A stretch of 64,000 bases of DNA, from NCBI RefSeq assembly GCF_016545825.1, contig NC_052619.1, forward strand, positions 37,911,682 through 37,975,681, read 5' to 3'. The notes under the pieces were generated by a model. It saw only the letters and a program-made list of their open reading frames with translations. It had not been told where the DNA came from and ran no database searches. The position numbers and the translations under genes were made by a program. How positions within the stretch are numbered: position 1 is the first letter of the stretch; the number at the start of each line of letters is the position of its first letter. This DNA is from Eucalyptus grandis. Taxonomy: Eukaryota > Streptophyta > Magnoliopsida > Myrtales > Myrtaceae. Positions 11,778 through 25,097 of the stretch are shown in pieces.

Positions 11778-13025
11778 TCACGAATCCGAGACCAAAATAG
11801 CATCCCAAATCATCTCCATGTCCAATGAAGGCATTCTACTAAGCTGAACGGCATCAGCATCAGCACTAGCACTAACAACGGCCTCTTGTGTCTTCTTGCT
11901 CATACTCATCATCTCAGACCCAACAACTCTTGCTTCGAACTCAAGTTGCCACTCGCTTCCCATTGGGTCTTTCGGGCTTGAGGTGCTTGGGCTTTCGCTG
12001 GCAAATTCCTCCTTATTCGTAACGGATTTTGGCGGCGATCCTCCGTGGAGTTTCTTTCTCGAGGACGCCCCTTGCGATATGGTTCTGATCTTGGCTTCAA
12101 GGAGTGCGGCTGTGGTGCTGTTCAGGGAGCGATTGCCCTTGACCAGCTCGTGCTTGAGGTCGGGGAAGTTCAAGTGTGCAAAGTCGCCTCGAAGCATGTA
12201 TGCTGCAGTGTCGTAGGCCAGGGCCGCCTCCTCGGCCGTGTCAAACGTCCCGAGCCACACCCTTGTCCGGTTCCTTGGTAATCTAATCTCCGCTACCCAC
12301 TTCCCCCAATGCCTCTGCCTCACTCCCCGGAACAACTTTCCTGACGAAGAGATCGAAGACGATGATGTCGACCTGTGCTCCTTCTTGCTTGCCATAGATC
12401 TCCGTACTGTGTACTTCGTAGGCTGAATCTTGGTATTGCCGAGCCAATAGCAAGAGTCGCCGGAACCCCTAGATGATGAACGATCTGATAGATGGTCTAA
12501 ACTTCGGTCTGTTGTGGGCCAGTCCGATCCAGGTCGCCACAGAACATAACCGTGCTGAGTCAGGTGGTTGTTTGTGGAAGATGCCATGGACTCAGAAATT
12601 GTGTCCATTCCGAGTAAATCCATCGTTGATGGAGTCTTTTTCTCGGGTTCTTGCCAGGACAAAGTTAGATCACTCGGGACCCTCGATGTCGATGACGATG
12701 AGCCCTGTGAGGACGGAGATGGCGGGTTTGGCGCAGTAATCTTTGCAAGTGGATTTAAGAATGCCTTGAAAGGAAACATGCTCTCCTTGAGATCACCACC
12801 ACATGAAAGTGGAACTTTGTCGGTAGAAGCGTTGGAAATTGAATCATTCTGGTAGGCATGTGAAGAGATCGTGCCTAGTGCACCCCACAAGAACGGATCC
12901 ACAAGGGATCTTGGTGATCCATTTCCTGATGATGATCCATTATTGAAACATGATGGTGATGCTGCTGATGATGAGAATTGCTTGTGCACCAACAATCTTT
13001 CCATATATGGAATCTCGTTCTCCAT
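11778..13025 (-). CDS. ERF061: ERF061-like AP2/ERF transcription factor (DREB A-6 / ERF group I)
   Basis: Intronless gene for a nuclear DNA-binding regulator. From Met at 13025 it gives 415 residues (TGA at 11778-11780). One AP2/ERF domain spans about residues 231-288: [18 protein letters not shown], then [17 protein letters not shown] and [11 protein letters not shown]. In domain numbering it has V14 and L19, the DREB A-6 (group I) pattern, not the A14/D19 of classic ERFs. The [10 protein letters not shown] stretch upstream of the domain and the C-terminal [18 protein letters not shown] acidic-hydrophobic motif match what I recall of Arabidopsis ERF061 (At1g64380); the latter is a likely activation motif. 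Low-complexity Ser-rich linkers fill the rest. An in-frame ATG at 13064 would add 13 residues (428 total); I chose 13025 because the hydrophobic extension looks like read-through of the leader. The frame is intact. DNA targets (DRE or GCC box) are inferred from the family. Confidence 0.93.
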   Translation of the reverse strand: MENEIPYMERLLVHKQFSSSAASPSCFNNGSSSGNGSPRSLVDPFLWGALGTISSHAYQNDSISNASTDKVPLSCGGDLKESMFPFKAFLNPLAKITAPNPPSPSSQGSSSSTSRVPSDLTLSWQEPEKKTPSTMDLLGMDTISESMASSTNNHLTQHGYVLWRPGSDWPTTDRSLDHLSDRSSSRGSGDSCYWLGNTKIQPTKYTVRRSMASKKEHRSTSSSSISSSGKLFRGVRQRHWGKWVAEIRLPRNRTRVWLGTFDTAEEAALAYDTAAYMLRGDFAHLNFPDLKHELVKGNRSLNSTTAALLEAKIRTISQGASSRKKLHGGSPPKSVTNKEEFASESPSTSSPKDPMGSEWQLEFEARVVGSEMMSMSKKTQEAVVSASADADAVQLSRMPSLDMEMIWDAILVSDS

Positions 13026-13120
13026 TTTTGTGAGTTCGAGATGTATGGGAAGTAAAAGAAACAAAAGATTGGGGGTAGAGTAAGAGAGAGGAAATGATGC
13101 AAAATGAGCAAGTCCAAGAC

Positions 13121-13130
13121 TTTATATAAA
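13121..13130 (-). promoter_or_regulatory. TATA box of the ERF gene
   Basis: TTTATATAAA (self-complementary) lies 96 bp upstream of the chosen ATG. Transcription would start near 13095, giving a leader of about 70 nt. A TGACGTGG-type ACGT element at 13362-13369 could be an ABRE/G-box-like site about 340 bp upstream; that is suggestive only. Confidence 0.6.
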
Positions 13131-16100
13131 CCAAGCTTTACTCAAAAGTGCTTTAGAAAATTGTGGAGCCACCCACTTCATCGAGTCATCATCTGAGTCA
13201 GATCCCTGCTTTGTCTACTTCTAAAAGAATAATACAAACTTTTTGCATCTCTCTCCTCTGGCATTCTAATCCTTCTAATTCATACTAACCAGCCTTTGAG
13301 TCCACGGAAAAACCTTAACTGCACCTCCAATATGTGAGAAGAGATAAAATAAACCACTGGATGACGTGGGACCTACGTGAAGTTGACTGCTTAAAACCTC
13401 CTCGCTCTTGTGTCTTTTAAGGGGAAAATTATTCCAGAAACTCAGTCCCAGAACGGCACGGCGGAAAAAAAAAATCACAATGCTAGAAATGCATAAATAT
13501 CGATGTTCTTTCTTCAAATCCCATAGGAATTTTACCGGTTCTTTTTTACGTGAATGATTTGACTTAGAATGGATGTATGTAGACATTAATAATTTGGGGA
13601 ATTTGCAGTCCATTTCTTTTGCTTAAAAGTTGAGTCCTCAGCCTCCAGTCAATTTCGTGGCGTTTAGTTGCAAGTATTTTAATCCTTCGCATGTGATTTT
13701 CTCGGACACCCACATGTTCGATTTCGGCTTTTTGACCTTTTCCAGTTAGTATCCATCAACAAAATAGGGGGTCATTGAGTCCCACTATCTTTAATTATGC
13801 AAAAAGTGTTTTTCCTTATTATTTTACATGAATATCATATTACAAAACCTTATCATCCAATACATGTTCGATCTAATCACAAAACATTATCCTTGCAATT
13901 TTTCGTGATATTATACAAACGATAACTTGCTTAGTTTAAACCATATGAGGAGGGTTGACAACCAAAACGAGAAAACAAACATATCTATTTGTCAACCAAG
14001 ATATTAAAGAAAAACCCTCATGATTGGTGCTGAATTAGAGTCAATAGTACAAAAACATACCCTCGCTAATTAAATCATTTCCTGGGTTTGCATTGTTAAT
14101 GTTATCACGAAGCTCAGCAGGCTCCACCATAATTCAACCTTAATCAATAATGTCTCCAATCTATGCACAATTGAGAAAATAATAGCTGTCTTTTTCTAGA
14201 TCTGTTACGAAAATTAGCGATTAGAAAACCAAGGATGTGGGCCCAAGAGTATACCTTGTTTGGCTTGAGTTTGGGGGCATCACAGGAGGATGTCTTTTGG
14301 GACTGAGCTGGGGGACACAAAAAAATAAAGACTGATTAATTAACTGTACAAACTGAGGGAAAAAAGTAAATAGCAAAAGAATATAACAATTAAAAAAAAT
14401 GAGAAAAATAGAAAGGAGGGACATTCTATGGGCCATCTCTCTTTCCACCTCAAAATCTGCTGCGCGCAGGGAATGATTGGAATCTGCATCGTGGGTTGGT
14501 GACACATTGCACTCATCTTAAGCTACTTGCTCTGGTCTATGCCACTTGACGCCATCTGTGTGGAGGGAATGGAGCACAAAAGAGTGGGAGGAGGCGGAGA
14601 TTCCCTTTGGGCATTCTTTTTTTGTTTCACTTTTATCCCCTCAGATTTCAAATTTTCCTTTCTTCTCTAGGGTTCCAACTTCATCCATACGTCTTCCAAA
14701 CGTTCCGTTGTGCGGTCATTTCTATTGGTTGTCCGTTCTAGAGAAGAGACAACCATAAATTTTGCCGCAACTTGATAATAATAAATGATATTTCGTCTTA
14801 TTTTACAAGAAAGATCTTTATCATATTCAACAATTATAAATTTTAGTTAAATTGTAAGTACATTCATCTTTCTTATTTAAGATCGTTACATTTAATGACA
14901 ATTGGATACTAAAAAAATCTCAAACATCTAGCTTTTTTGATAAAGAGATCTTCAAGAATAAAGTTACGATTATTTTTTTGTCTTTTTAGCTCTTAAAGGC
15001 ATTGAGTATATATGGTTATGTAGGTTTGCAATGTAGGTCTTATAAGTACCTAGAATTGGAGAGATGCAGCAATCCCATCAATAGTTGGGAATCTTTCGAC
15101 TTTGAGAAAGGGTGGTTTCCTCTGTACAATCCCATCAATCCCATCTGGGTTTACCTTTCCAATGTCCTATGAATCTATCTCAAAGATCAAAAAGAGATGC
15201 AACGGATTAGGTGATTCTAGTCCTCTAGACAGAGCCTCAAGGACATCTTGGTGTGTCAAAAGAACTTTGATACCGTTACAAACTTCAGATCTTCGCTTCT
15301 TAGATGGAAGAGAAAGGATGAAAATAATCAGAACAAAAAGTGGGATCTCGAAGATGAGGTCACGTTCCTCCTATTGTGCCACTACTATGGCCCTTTTTCC
15401 ACCACCTTTTAAGACACAAAGTTCTTTATTCCTCAACCTTATGCTTGCCCTAACGTAAAACTACAAATAAAGTGCGAGTATACATCTATCTAGAAATGGA
15501 AACGGAAGTAGATGTGGAACGCGATTTAACCGTAGAAGAGGAATCAGTATCTCTACTTGCTTAAAGACAAGCCTTCATAAAGTCCATCACAAGCCGCTTT
15601 TTTTTTTAATTGTTTCTTAACGAAGATTAGTTGAGAGTCGTGACGACAGGTTGCTGTTAGCTGCGCCCGTAATTGATTACTCAATCGTACAACTGTTGTA
15701 CATTGCATGGCCATGATTCATCACACCTTCAAATTTTCTGCATAGAAAATGTTAAATTCACTTAATGAGGCTAAGGATCATAAATGAGCTAATGATCTTT
15801 GGCATCCTGATTCAATACATTTGTATGTGCGAATAGGCATGGAGTAGCTAAGGAATGATTTTTGTTAACATGCTTTAGCGACACTTTATAATTGAACAAG
15901 AATATACGCATAGAGCATATATACTCAGTGTTCGAAAATTGAAAAGTTTCCTTGTTTTTTAGGATAAGTTATAGAGTTTATCATTGACAGAGCAAAAATA
16001 CTCCTCTTTTTCATAGAAAGTCTTTAAGGACTGTTTTGGGAATATTAATTGATATTGAGAATAAGTTAATGAAATTTTATTAGGCTCATCGTGGTTGTAA

Positions 16101-19100
16101 AATATATTTCACTCATTCACTATTGAATAATTGCTATGCAGAACAACTTAGTTAAAAAATTAACTCTAAATATGCATGTCATACATTTGATGATGAAGGT
16201 GCAAATATCTTTTTACACTGATTTGGACCTAACGATGATCCTAAAATAATTTATGAATGTTTCACGGACAATACATCGACCATAGCCATAGCAAAATTAT
16301 GAATTTTCTATCATAGATTGAATGCCTTTGAAACTTCACAGGCATGACATAAAAGAATTGTAGTATATACTTTCCAATATGCATCTAGAAGAAAATTTTC
16401 CAATTTGTAGATCATGCTTTTCTCCGATTGGTTTCCTGTGCCTTTTAAATTGTAATTTGACTAATTTTAGTATATTCTATCTCCCTGGTGAGGCTGAGTC
16501 AACAAGATGATGCAAAAATAGTTTTTAATTGCTTTGCTGGCATGGTGTCTCTCATACCTCCCTAATTTATGTATATAATATGCTAAATGAATAGGGTTAT
16601 GTGTATTTGAATACACATGAAACTATGTCTGAGTGAAAACTTAATTCGACCTAGACGCATCTACTTGCTCTACCGCACCTTTCCACGAACATTTTCAAAC
16701 AAATTTATTAAAAGATTAGAAAGATGTCATGATAAGATTAACATTAATTTGATCCCTGTTAGATCGATTTACTTGAACTTTTAAAAAATATGCAGTTGCA
16801 TTCTGACTTCCTCAACTACCTTCCTAGCCTCCAACTCCTTTAGTTTTGTTTTTCTTTTTGTCCTTTTGAAATCCGAAGGGCCTTTTTCACGCTCTCTCCA
16901 TGTATGATTTAATTCCATTTTGTTTATATATGATTATATATGTTTTAGACATATGTATGTGTATTTTTTATTGATTTGGAGACGTGAGCATGGAAAATCT
17001 AACTACTCGGAGGGCCCATCAAACAATCTGTAGGGTCCTAAAACTTTAGACATATTGCTAATGATTTATTGTTTTTATAACTAATACAATGACTCATGCA
17101 TATATTAGAGATTTTTTGACTTTACAAAGTTCAACCATAAAAGACTTGTTTACAGTAGAAATGGCCCCTCCCTTTTTCTTTTGAGCTCATCACACATTAC
17201 TTACATGATATGTATAACTCGAGCACATAACCTTGATTATTGTTGACTAAGGCTAGACAAGACGGGAAAAGACAAAAAAGAGCAAGACAAATATTTATGG
17301 TCAACGCTTTGATTTTGACAAAGTTTTTTAGCGGTTTGAGTTCGATTCTTCCTTGAATGAAATTACTGATAAAAACCTAATAAATACAGTTTCATGCTTC
17401 CTACTTAACTTTATCTTATTTTGTCCGTTGTCCGATGCCTAACAAGAATCTATTGAGAGACATGAGAAAAGTAGAGATAAGATAACGACAAGATATAAGG
17501 TAAAAAAGAAAAATAATAAAGGCGGATGGATCATGGATGTACTAAAGTAGAATATCATTTCACCTCATCAAACGATTCTTTTCTTTTGTGTTTTGGTCAC
17601 TCTTTCCTTCTTTTTAGATCAACAGACATCGCATTCGCAACAGACGTTGTCCTAAAGAAAGATTCTCTCCTTGAACTGCGAATATCTCCAACCTTTGGTC
17701 ATGGGAAGAGGAAGGAGAAACTTGAAATGCAGTCGAATGCATAATGCCTAAAAAAAAAGAAAAGAAGAAGAGTGAAACACGTACAACTACTTCGTGGAAG
17801 GCTATTGTCTTCAGCTTTGTAGTGACCTTCAATGGAGGCGAATGGTTACCGATGACGTTTGCGTGATGAGGCGAATCAACAACACGAATATCTGCCAAAG
17901 TAGTATCGTGAAAAAGAAAGAGAAGGTGCTATGAATGGTTGAAGACCTTTTCTTTGACTCTGGATTACCTCCGAGGCAGTAAATTATTGCTGACAATTAC
18001 GCTTGCTGTGAAGCTAATAGAGGGAATAAATGTATATGAAACACCTAAAACGATAAATATGTAGTCTTTTACATATGCGCGATGAGGACTTTGTTGGCAA
18101 GCCCATGAAAATTGTTTCAATGAGTTTATGCTTTCAAAATAGTTTTATCGGCTCCAATTCTCAATCATATTCGGTCGAAAAACGGGGATAAGAGGCTGCA
18201 CATTCTGCATCTCATGCCCACCAGAATTGTATGCAGAAAAATAATCTAAGGTAAAGTGAAGAGCCCCAGTCACACCCTTTGAAAAAAATTAGATTTAAAA
18301 ACCAAGTTGACAAAAGTTCAAGAAAAGAAACTTAAGAAATAGATAAGAAATGAAGTCACTCTTCATGCCTCCGCCGGATATGAACACAACATCACATATT
18401 TAACATATATTATACTCGTTTCTACTCACCCTTTCGGCAATGTATTAGATAACATAATTTTTATATTTGTCCTGTGAAAACTATGTTCTACTGGCCCCAC
18501 ACCTTGGGGAAGAAACCGCCATGGACTTCCACCAATTTGCAAGTTACTCATAACATATAAAAATAAGACCGAGTTTTTGAAGCATGCGCTTTTTGGCTTT
18601 TTTAACAAGGCATGCTTGTCATTGCTGTTACAGTTGTCACTATCTTTACATTACTCTAATCTTGCTAGCTCCCGGGCTTAGGTACAAAGGGTTATTATTT
18701 TATTTTTTTCACCAAAATTTGAAAAGAAGAAAAGAAAAATGTGGGTCCAAGGCAACGGAATCTAAGGCATGGTTCGGTGGACGAAAAGAACGTTATGTGA
18801 TATAGAAGTGTTAATTTTGAAAGGCTTGTGAACGGGAAAGTGTTATGTGTTGCGATTCTTATGGTGGTCCAAGCGCGACCACTAGTCTTCCATATGAGTT
18901 AGCGACGGAATTGAGCTTAAATCAAGGAACAAATTTAGTCGTCTTTTATAATGGCAAATTAGGTAATGATTATCTTATTACTCGTATTAAATAAAATACC
19001 TCATCTTCGATTACATCCGATGAGCTGTGAAGTTTAAAGATTTAAAGATATGTTCGAACATGGGTGTCTCATATGGATTGTTCATTCCCCCCTTGACATG

Positions 19101-19914
19101 TGAATATTAGGATAAGTTTCTTTAGTTCAGCCGAAATGACAAAAGATATTATTAATTTATTTAAAATATATAATACCGTAACAACAACTCCAACACAGCA
19201 AAAGTGCTCCGCATGCAATTGGTTTCATATAATTTCACAATGTTTTTTCCCTCTGTTTGTCCCTTTTAGTTTTGTGCTAATCATGGCTTTCGGCATATGT
19301 ATTATAAAAGGAAAAGACGCTTCCAAGTTAATGGTCATATAAGGAAGAGATATAACAATGCAATGAAAGGGACCGGAGCAGGAAATGAATTAAAATATAA
19401 AAGAGATATACTAATTGAATGTTATGATATTCTAAGGAGGCGCTTACACAACCCCATGAGAGTATTATCACATGAAGGTGTTGCCTTGAGGAATGGTTTC
19501 CAATTGGAGCAAACGCCAATTTCTGATTAGTTGTCTATGACATGCTGGGCAAGTGGTGTGGATAGCACGTCAGCATGTTTGGACCTCTCTCTCACTCCCT
19601 CCCTCCCTCTCTTACGCGCGGGAGGATGATTATCCTCACAAGTTGCAAAAATTTAAATAGCCCTGATTTAGAGTAACTTAGACGTAGTTGATGAGATATG
19701 AACAAATGACATAGAGCTTTGAAACTGGGAAGCCACGATGGATTGCGCCAGCTCTAAAGGATTATAATCGCTACTTACTAGATCCTTAAAGAAATTACCT
19801 TTGTCGAAGTCGCTAATTAATCCTGGATGCCTTTGAATATATGCTTTACAATTTCTAGAAAAGTTACTAATCACCTGCGAAGGATACTCACTTTCAACAT
19901 GTCAACGATTTTTT
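13131..19914. other. Long intergenic stretch without a supported gene
   Basis: About 6.8 kb of AT-rich DNA. I examined all longer ORFs on both strands (13275-13613, 14221-14505, 15102-15458, 17526-17744, 17614-17898 and others) and recognised none; they lack domains and splice continuity I could support. A CT-rich run lies at 19587-19613. Small regulatory RNAs or highly diverged genes cannot be excluded by eye. Confidence 0.5.
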
Positions 19915-20945
19915 TGAGAAAATTATTTACAAAGTCCTAAACCCATTGTGTGGCGGCCAATTTAATTTTAAACATTTCAATCGTGCCAATTTAGTTTTAA
20001 ATTTTTTAATTGTACCAACTTAGTCCTCAAATTTTTAGAGATTTACCAATTTAGTCTTTAAACTTTTAACGAATTACCATTGTTGTTCTTTTGATTAATT
20101 TTGAATGAAAATTGCTAATGTGACGTGGCTAGTTGACATGGACAACTTTTTAAATATTTTAATTTTTGTTTTTCAAATTTTTATTAATTTATATTTTTTT
20201 TGTTCTATTTATATATATAGGGTCGATGACAGTTGCTGGCCACTAGGCAAGGGCTAAGCAAGGGTCGTTGGTCTTTGGGCAAGGGTCATGAAGCCCCTAA
20301 ATCTAGGTGAGGGCTCATGAGCCCACGTTGGAGATGGTGAGGGCATTGGGAGCCCTTGCTTGGGCCCTTACGGGCCACAACGAGGGCATTGCAGCCCTTG
20401 CCCGCACTCATTTGGTTGGCGAGGGCCTAGTTGAGGGTCATAATGCCCTTGTTGCCCACACCTTGCCTATCACAACAGGGGCTTGCAAGCCCTTGCCCGA
20501 TTTGGTAAGGGCTATGACCTTTGACCACTGCTAATGAAAGTGCGACAACCCTTACCTTGGGGTTGGTGGGGGTCATTAGCCCTTGCCTAATGGCTTGTTG
20601 ATCACTAGTCCTGTGAAGAAAAATGAAAAAAAAAAAGAAATCAATTAAAATTTTGGAAAAAACAAAAAATTTAATAAATTATCCATATTAGTGTTGATCG
20701 TGCTATGTAGGATGACCCATGCTGACTAAATTGGCACGTCAGAGATTTTCGATGAAAATTAGCTTGAAGGACTATATTTGTAATTTGTTTAAAATTTAGG
20801 AGTAAATTGATAAATTTTCAAAAGGTTTAGGACTAAATTAGCATACTTGAAATGCTTACGACTGAATTGGCAAATTGTCAAAATATTTAAGCTTAAATTG
20901 GCACAATAAAAAAGTTTAGGATTGAGTAGGCTTCTCTTTTAGATT
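19915..20945. mobile_element. MULE-like long-TIR non-autonomous element, copy 1
   Basis: The left arm (TGAGAAAATTATTTACAAAG, then CCAATTTAG-type subrepeats) and the right arm (…TAAATTGGCACA…TTTAGGATTGAGTAGG) are inverted relative to each other over roughly 250-300 bp, each made of short repeats meaning CCAATTTAGTCCTAAA. A GC-rich core (20221-20590) is packed with short palindromes such as AGGGCTCATGAGCCC. No transposase. It has the same architecture as 55019-55893, where termini are clearer. The target duplication is not convincing here. Confidence 0.65.
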
Positions 20946-21626
20946 GAAAGAAAACTTAGTCATCCCATGCTGAATCAAAATTAACGGTTACTCATTGTAT
21001 GAAGTGTTGGGATTTTGTTTTAAAAAATAGGAACATGTGCATAGGTAAAATTGCATCTAAAGTGATTCGCAACGGAAGCAAAAATGCCCATCCACGTATC
21101 TCCAAAACATTGTTGATCACTGGTCCCGTGAAGAAAAAATGAAAAAAAAAAGAAATCAATTAAAATTTTGGAAAAAACAAAAAAATTTAATAAATTATCC
21201 ATATTAGCGTTGATCGTGCTATGTAGGATGACCAATGCTGACTAAATTGGCACGTCAGAGATTTTCGATGAAAATTAGCTTGAAGGACTATATTTGTAAT
21301 TTGTTTAAAATTTAGGAGTAAATTGATAAATTTTCAAAAGGTTTAGGACTAAATTAGCATACTTGAAATGCTTACGACTGAATTGGCAAATTGTCAAAAT
21401 ATTTAAGCTTAAATTGGCACAATAAAAAGTTTCGGATTGAGTAGGCTTTCTTTTAGATTGAAAGAAAACTTAGTCATCCCATGCTGAATCAAAATTAACG
21501 GTTACTCATTGTATGAAGTGTTGGGATTTTGTTTTAAAAAACAAGAACATGTTAATAGGTAAAATTGCATCTAAAGTGATTCGCAACGGAAGCAAAAATG
21601 CCCATCCACGTATCTCCAAAACATTG
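20598..21626. repeat. 515-bp tandem segmental duplication
   Basis: Two nearly identical copies, 20598-21112 and 21113-21626, both starting TTGATCACT and ending CCAAAACATTG. Differences are a handful of substitutions and A-run length changes, so the duplication is recent. Each unit holds the right arm of the MULE-like element plus about 170 bp beyond it, including TGTTGGGATTTTGTTTT, which resembles a copia LTR start. Confidence 0.93.
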
Positions 21627-22584
21627 TTCGTGCATTTTAATAAAAGGTACATAGAAATGAAAAGGAAGCTAATCATTTTACCCTTGTATTGTGCTCAAAA
21701 AGCGTTTTTCAGGATCTCGACCACAAATGTCTGATGTCCTTATAGCATTGGTTCTAACATTCTTTAGATCCATATTGCAAATTTTTGATCTCCTCATATC
21801 CTTGAAGTATTACAGGTGTGACATCCTGAATTTCAGGTTTTGTTTTCGATTGGATAAGTTGGGCTTTTTATCGATGTGCCTATAGTTCTTTTCTCTGAGT
21901 CGGTCACTCACGAGATAACTAGCCTATTAGGTGAAGCCGTTAAGAGATTTTAATGTAATAGATTTGAGAATTCGACTAGGAATCGACTGCTTGACCATGA
22001 TTATTGACAAGGGTCAATACGGCACCGTTATAAGCGATTAGCGATTGGATATAGGTCGATTTGATGGAAGCACGCAATCAAAGTGTGGGTGATTCTACCT
22101 GATTGCAAAATTCGCGTCGAACGACACTAACCTAATTTTTTGTAGGTTCGGTACCTAGTGTCCGTATTTGAAATCTCAAGATTTTCACGGTAACCGAGAG
22201 TCGCCAATGTGTTAAAGACGTACATTGTGCCTCGAAAATAATTGACCACGGGTCAATTGCACTAAAAATTCCTAAAAACTACCTGGTAGGTTAGGTCATG
22301 CTAAAATCGCGTCAGATTGAAATTAACCACAAATTTAAACCCGATTTTAGAAATTGAAAGTTCTATCCTATTACAATTTATTTTAGGAATGTCGATCATC
22401 CTTCAAAAATTTTTCGACGAGCTCAAAATTTTTACGGAAAATCAATTTGAACGATTAAAAAAAGAAAGGAAATTCGGAGGGGCCAAATTGATGGGATTTT
22501 TTGGCCTCTAAAGTGAACTATTTTGTGAAGGGAAATTGTGGAAATTGTGTGGGATTCTTCCTCAACAAAATTGGACATCAAATT

Positions 22585-25097
22585 TGTCATCCCCCGATCC
22601 TTCGAGCACATGCCCATCCCTCCTTGGTCGATTAATAGAAACGTCTCAGGATGCATCGCCAACCCATTCATTTAATATACGCATGCGAAAGCATATAAAT
22701 AATCCACATACAATAAAACAATGGAATAGGAAAGTAGAGCCTCAAATTTTCAAATCAAAACAAGCCTTTTTATAAACAAATAGGTTTATATACAATGCTA
22801 GGCTATTTACAAAAATATCGGCTTAACAAAAAGGGAACTGTCCTATGACCCTCTAGTCAAACATGTGTGCCGATTCTCCGGTCTCCACCTTCTCAGGTTT
22901 CGGGGTTTTTGGTCCTCTACCAACTTCATTGAAGGACCTGAAAATGGTTATACAATAACCAGTGAGACAATATTTCGGCAAGTTCAACTCCTTAAGACTT
23001 GATTGGGAAGCAAATACACCCTGAGGGCTGCCTAAGCACAACATGAGTCAGAGGACTTACCTTGGCCTCAGATCATTCCTGTCAGACAATACAATTCCAA
23101 TAATTATTCAATCATCATTTCACAATTCACTTTACCAAACCAGATCGAATCATCAATCAATCGACTCAGTCAATTACATGTCATATAGACCATCACATGG
23201 TCATTTCGATTATTCATTCTCAACTCTTAGTCACGGCCCAATGGGCACAACCTACTAAATCTTCAGCGATGACTCACGACCCAACGAGCACGATCTAGAT
23301 TAAGTGGTAATCATGGTCCCATTGGCATAATCTAGATTTAGTGGTAATCATGGCCCCACTAGCATAATTTAGATTTAGTGGTAATCACGGCCTCATTGGC
23401 ATAATTTAGATTTAGTAGTAATCATGGCCCCACTGGCATAATCTACTACAGTGGTTTTCTTAATCTAACTCACAGTCTCACATGGCAATTTTCCAATCAA
23501 TTACCAAAGTTGTCCATTTTTTGGAATAATAACCCATAATTACTACTCACACTCAAATTGCACAATGTGGAACTTAATTAAATAAACATAAAGCACCACC
23601 GCAATCAGCACAAAATTTTGATCACTGATTATCCCGGTTTAATTTCCAGAAAATAAATAAATAAATAAATAATTATGGAAATTAATTAAATAATGCCAAT
23701 AAATACCAAAAATGCATATTTAGGCCCGTAAAGCCTAATTATATGCCGCAACAGGCTCGGAAAAATTCTGAGACTTGTTAAATAAATATTAGAGCCTATC
23801 TACTTGCTAATTACAGAAAACTAACTACTTAATATGCATCAGTAATTAACTAATTCACTAAACCATTCTAATTATCCACTAAACCAATCTTAGTCTAAAC
23901 TAATCAATTAAGTATCATTAACCTACTAAGCGAGGCTTAGTGAGTTAAACTCACTTGTTAATCGATCCGCTTAGATCGAATCAACGGGGATGCAGAGGAG
24001 CTTAATAAACTCCAAAGTGGGATTGCCAACCGAGGTCGGGAACACCTCTAAAACGGGCTGAACAATAGCTTGAGGACCCATTGGATTATGCTTCTCTTCT
24101 GGGTTGAACTGCAGAGAGAGAATCGGCGGCTGAACGGTGAGGAAACGAGCCGATCGGAGCTCTGGTGAGCGGGTGGTTGGCAACCGCTAGCTCCCAGGGG
24201 TCAAGGGGGTCTTGTCGGTGGTTGGTACGGGCAAAGGAATGGCTGGAATGGGAGAAAATCAAAGAAAAATTGAAACAGGTGGACCCAGGTAGAACCAAGT
24301 GGTCCGATGGCCGGTTCCTTCTTGCCAGTGGACGAGATGATCGGTGGATCGTTCCGGCGAGTGGCAGGGTGCTTCGGTACAGTCTAGACATGCTGAAGAC
24401 GATGGTGGGTGGAGCTTGGGCTGATTTTCACGGGAAGACAACTTTTAACTCGAGTTTTTGACGAAAGGTCAGCTGGAGCAGAAACTGGAACGAGGAGAAA
24501 ACAGAGGGAAAAAGAGGTCGATGGGCAAAGGGGATGGGCTGGCTCTGTTTCTAGGTTGAAGAAGCTTCAAACAAGCTAGAGAGGAGGGAATCTCGATGGA
24601 TATAAGAGGGAGAGAGAAGAGGGAACATGTTTGGATAGGGGGGGGACCACCTTTGGTCTCCCTTATCCCATTTTGTCCCCTTGGTCACTCCCCTCCACCA
24701 GCTGTGTTCCAAGGCTAACAATCAGCCACTAAGGCCCCTTCTAGAAGCTTTAAAAGGGTCCATAAGTCATGGGTGGTGGGGGGCTACGAATTTCACAAGT
24801 TTTCCCTCCAATTGGACATCGAATCATCCTTGAATCCATCCAATTCGACTTCTATAAATTCCATTATTCAGTCAATAATCAAATTGGTATTTTTCATCAC
24901 CAATTGATCCCACTTGCATCCCAATTGCGCGATAAAAAATGGTCTTATGTTGACTTTTTCCCAAAAAATCTCGATTTGCAGAAAAATCTTCGAAGACTGA
25001 GTCGACGTTCCTAAAATGATTTGTGATATAACAGAACTTTCAATTTTTGAAATCGAATTCAAATTCGTGGTTAATTTCACTCTGACGCGTTTTTAGC
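22585..25097 (-). mobile_element. Truncated LTR of the same family inserted in the 5' LTR
   Basis: Starts TGTCATCCCCCGATCC (inverted LTR end) and runs through the family landmarks in reverse: the acceptor-like box near 22935, a minisatellite at 23287-23452, a donor-like GTGAGTTTAAC near 23945, and the GC-rich segment 23980-24560. It breaks off near 25097 at GTTTTTAGCATGACC, before the usual terminal GGATGTCACA, so about 0.5 kb is missing and no target duplication can be read. Confidence 0.75.
23287..23452. repeat. Minisatellite, about 38-bp unit x 4
   Basis: Units built on GATTTAGTGGTAATCATGG plus CCCCACTGGCATAAT. It occupies the intron-like interval of the LTR fragment. Confidence 0.8.

Noticed and set aside
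11896..12855. Plus-strand ORFs opposite the ERF gene (up to 106 codons)
   Set aside because: They are antisense shadows of the ERF coding sequence, biased by its codon structure; no domain and no promoter.
15102..15458. Considered as an organellar DNA insertion or a gene exon
   Set aside because: The 118-codon ORF has no recognised domain and I could not match it to any chloroplast or mitochondrial gene by eye. No claim made.
17614..17898. 94-codon minus-strand ORF beginning MADIRVVDSPHHANV
   Set aside because: The first half looks protein-like but I recognise no family, no flanking exons and no promoter. Left out as unsupported.
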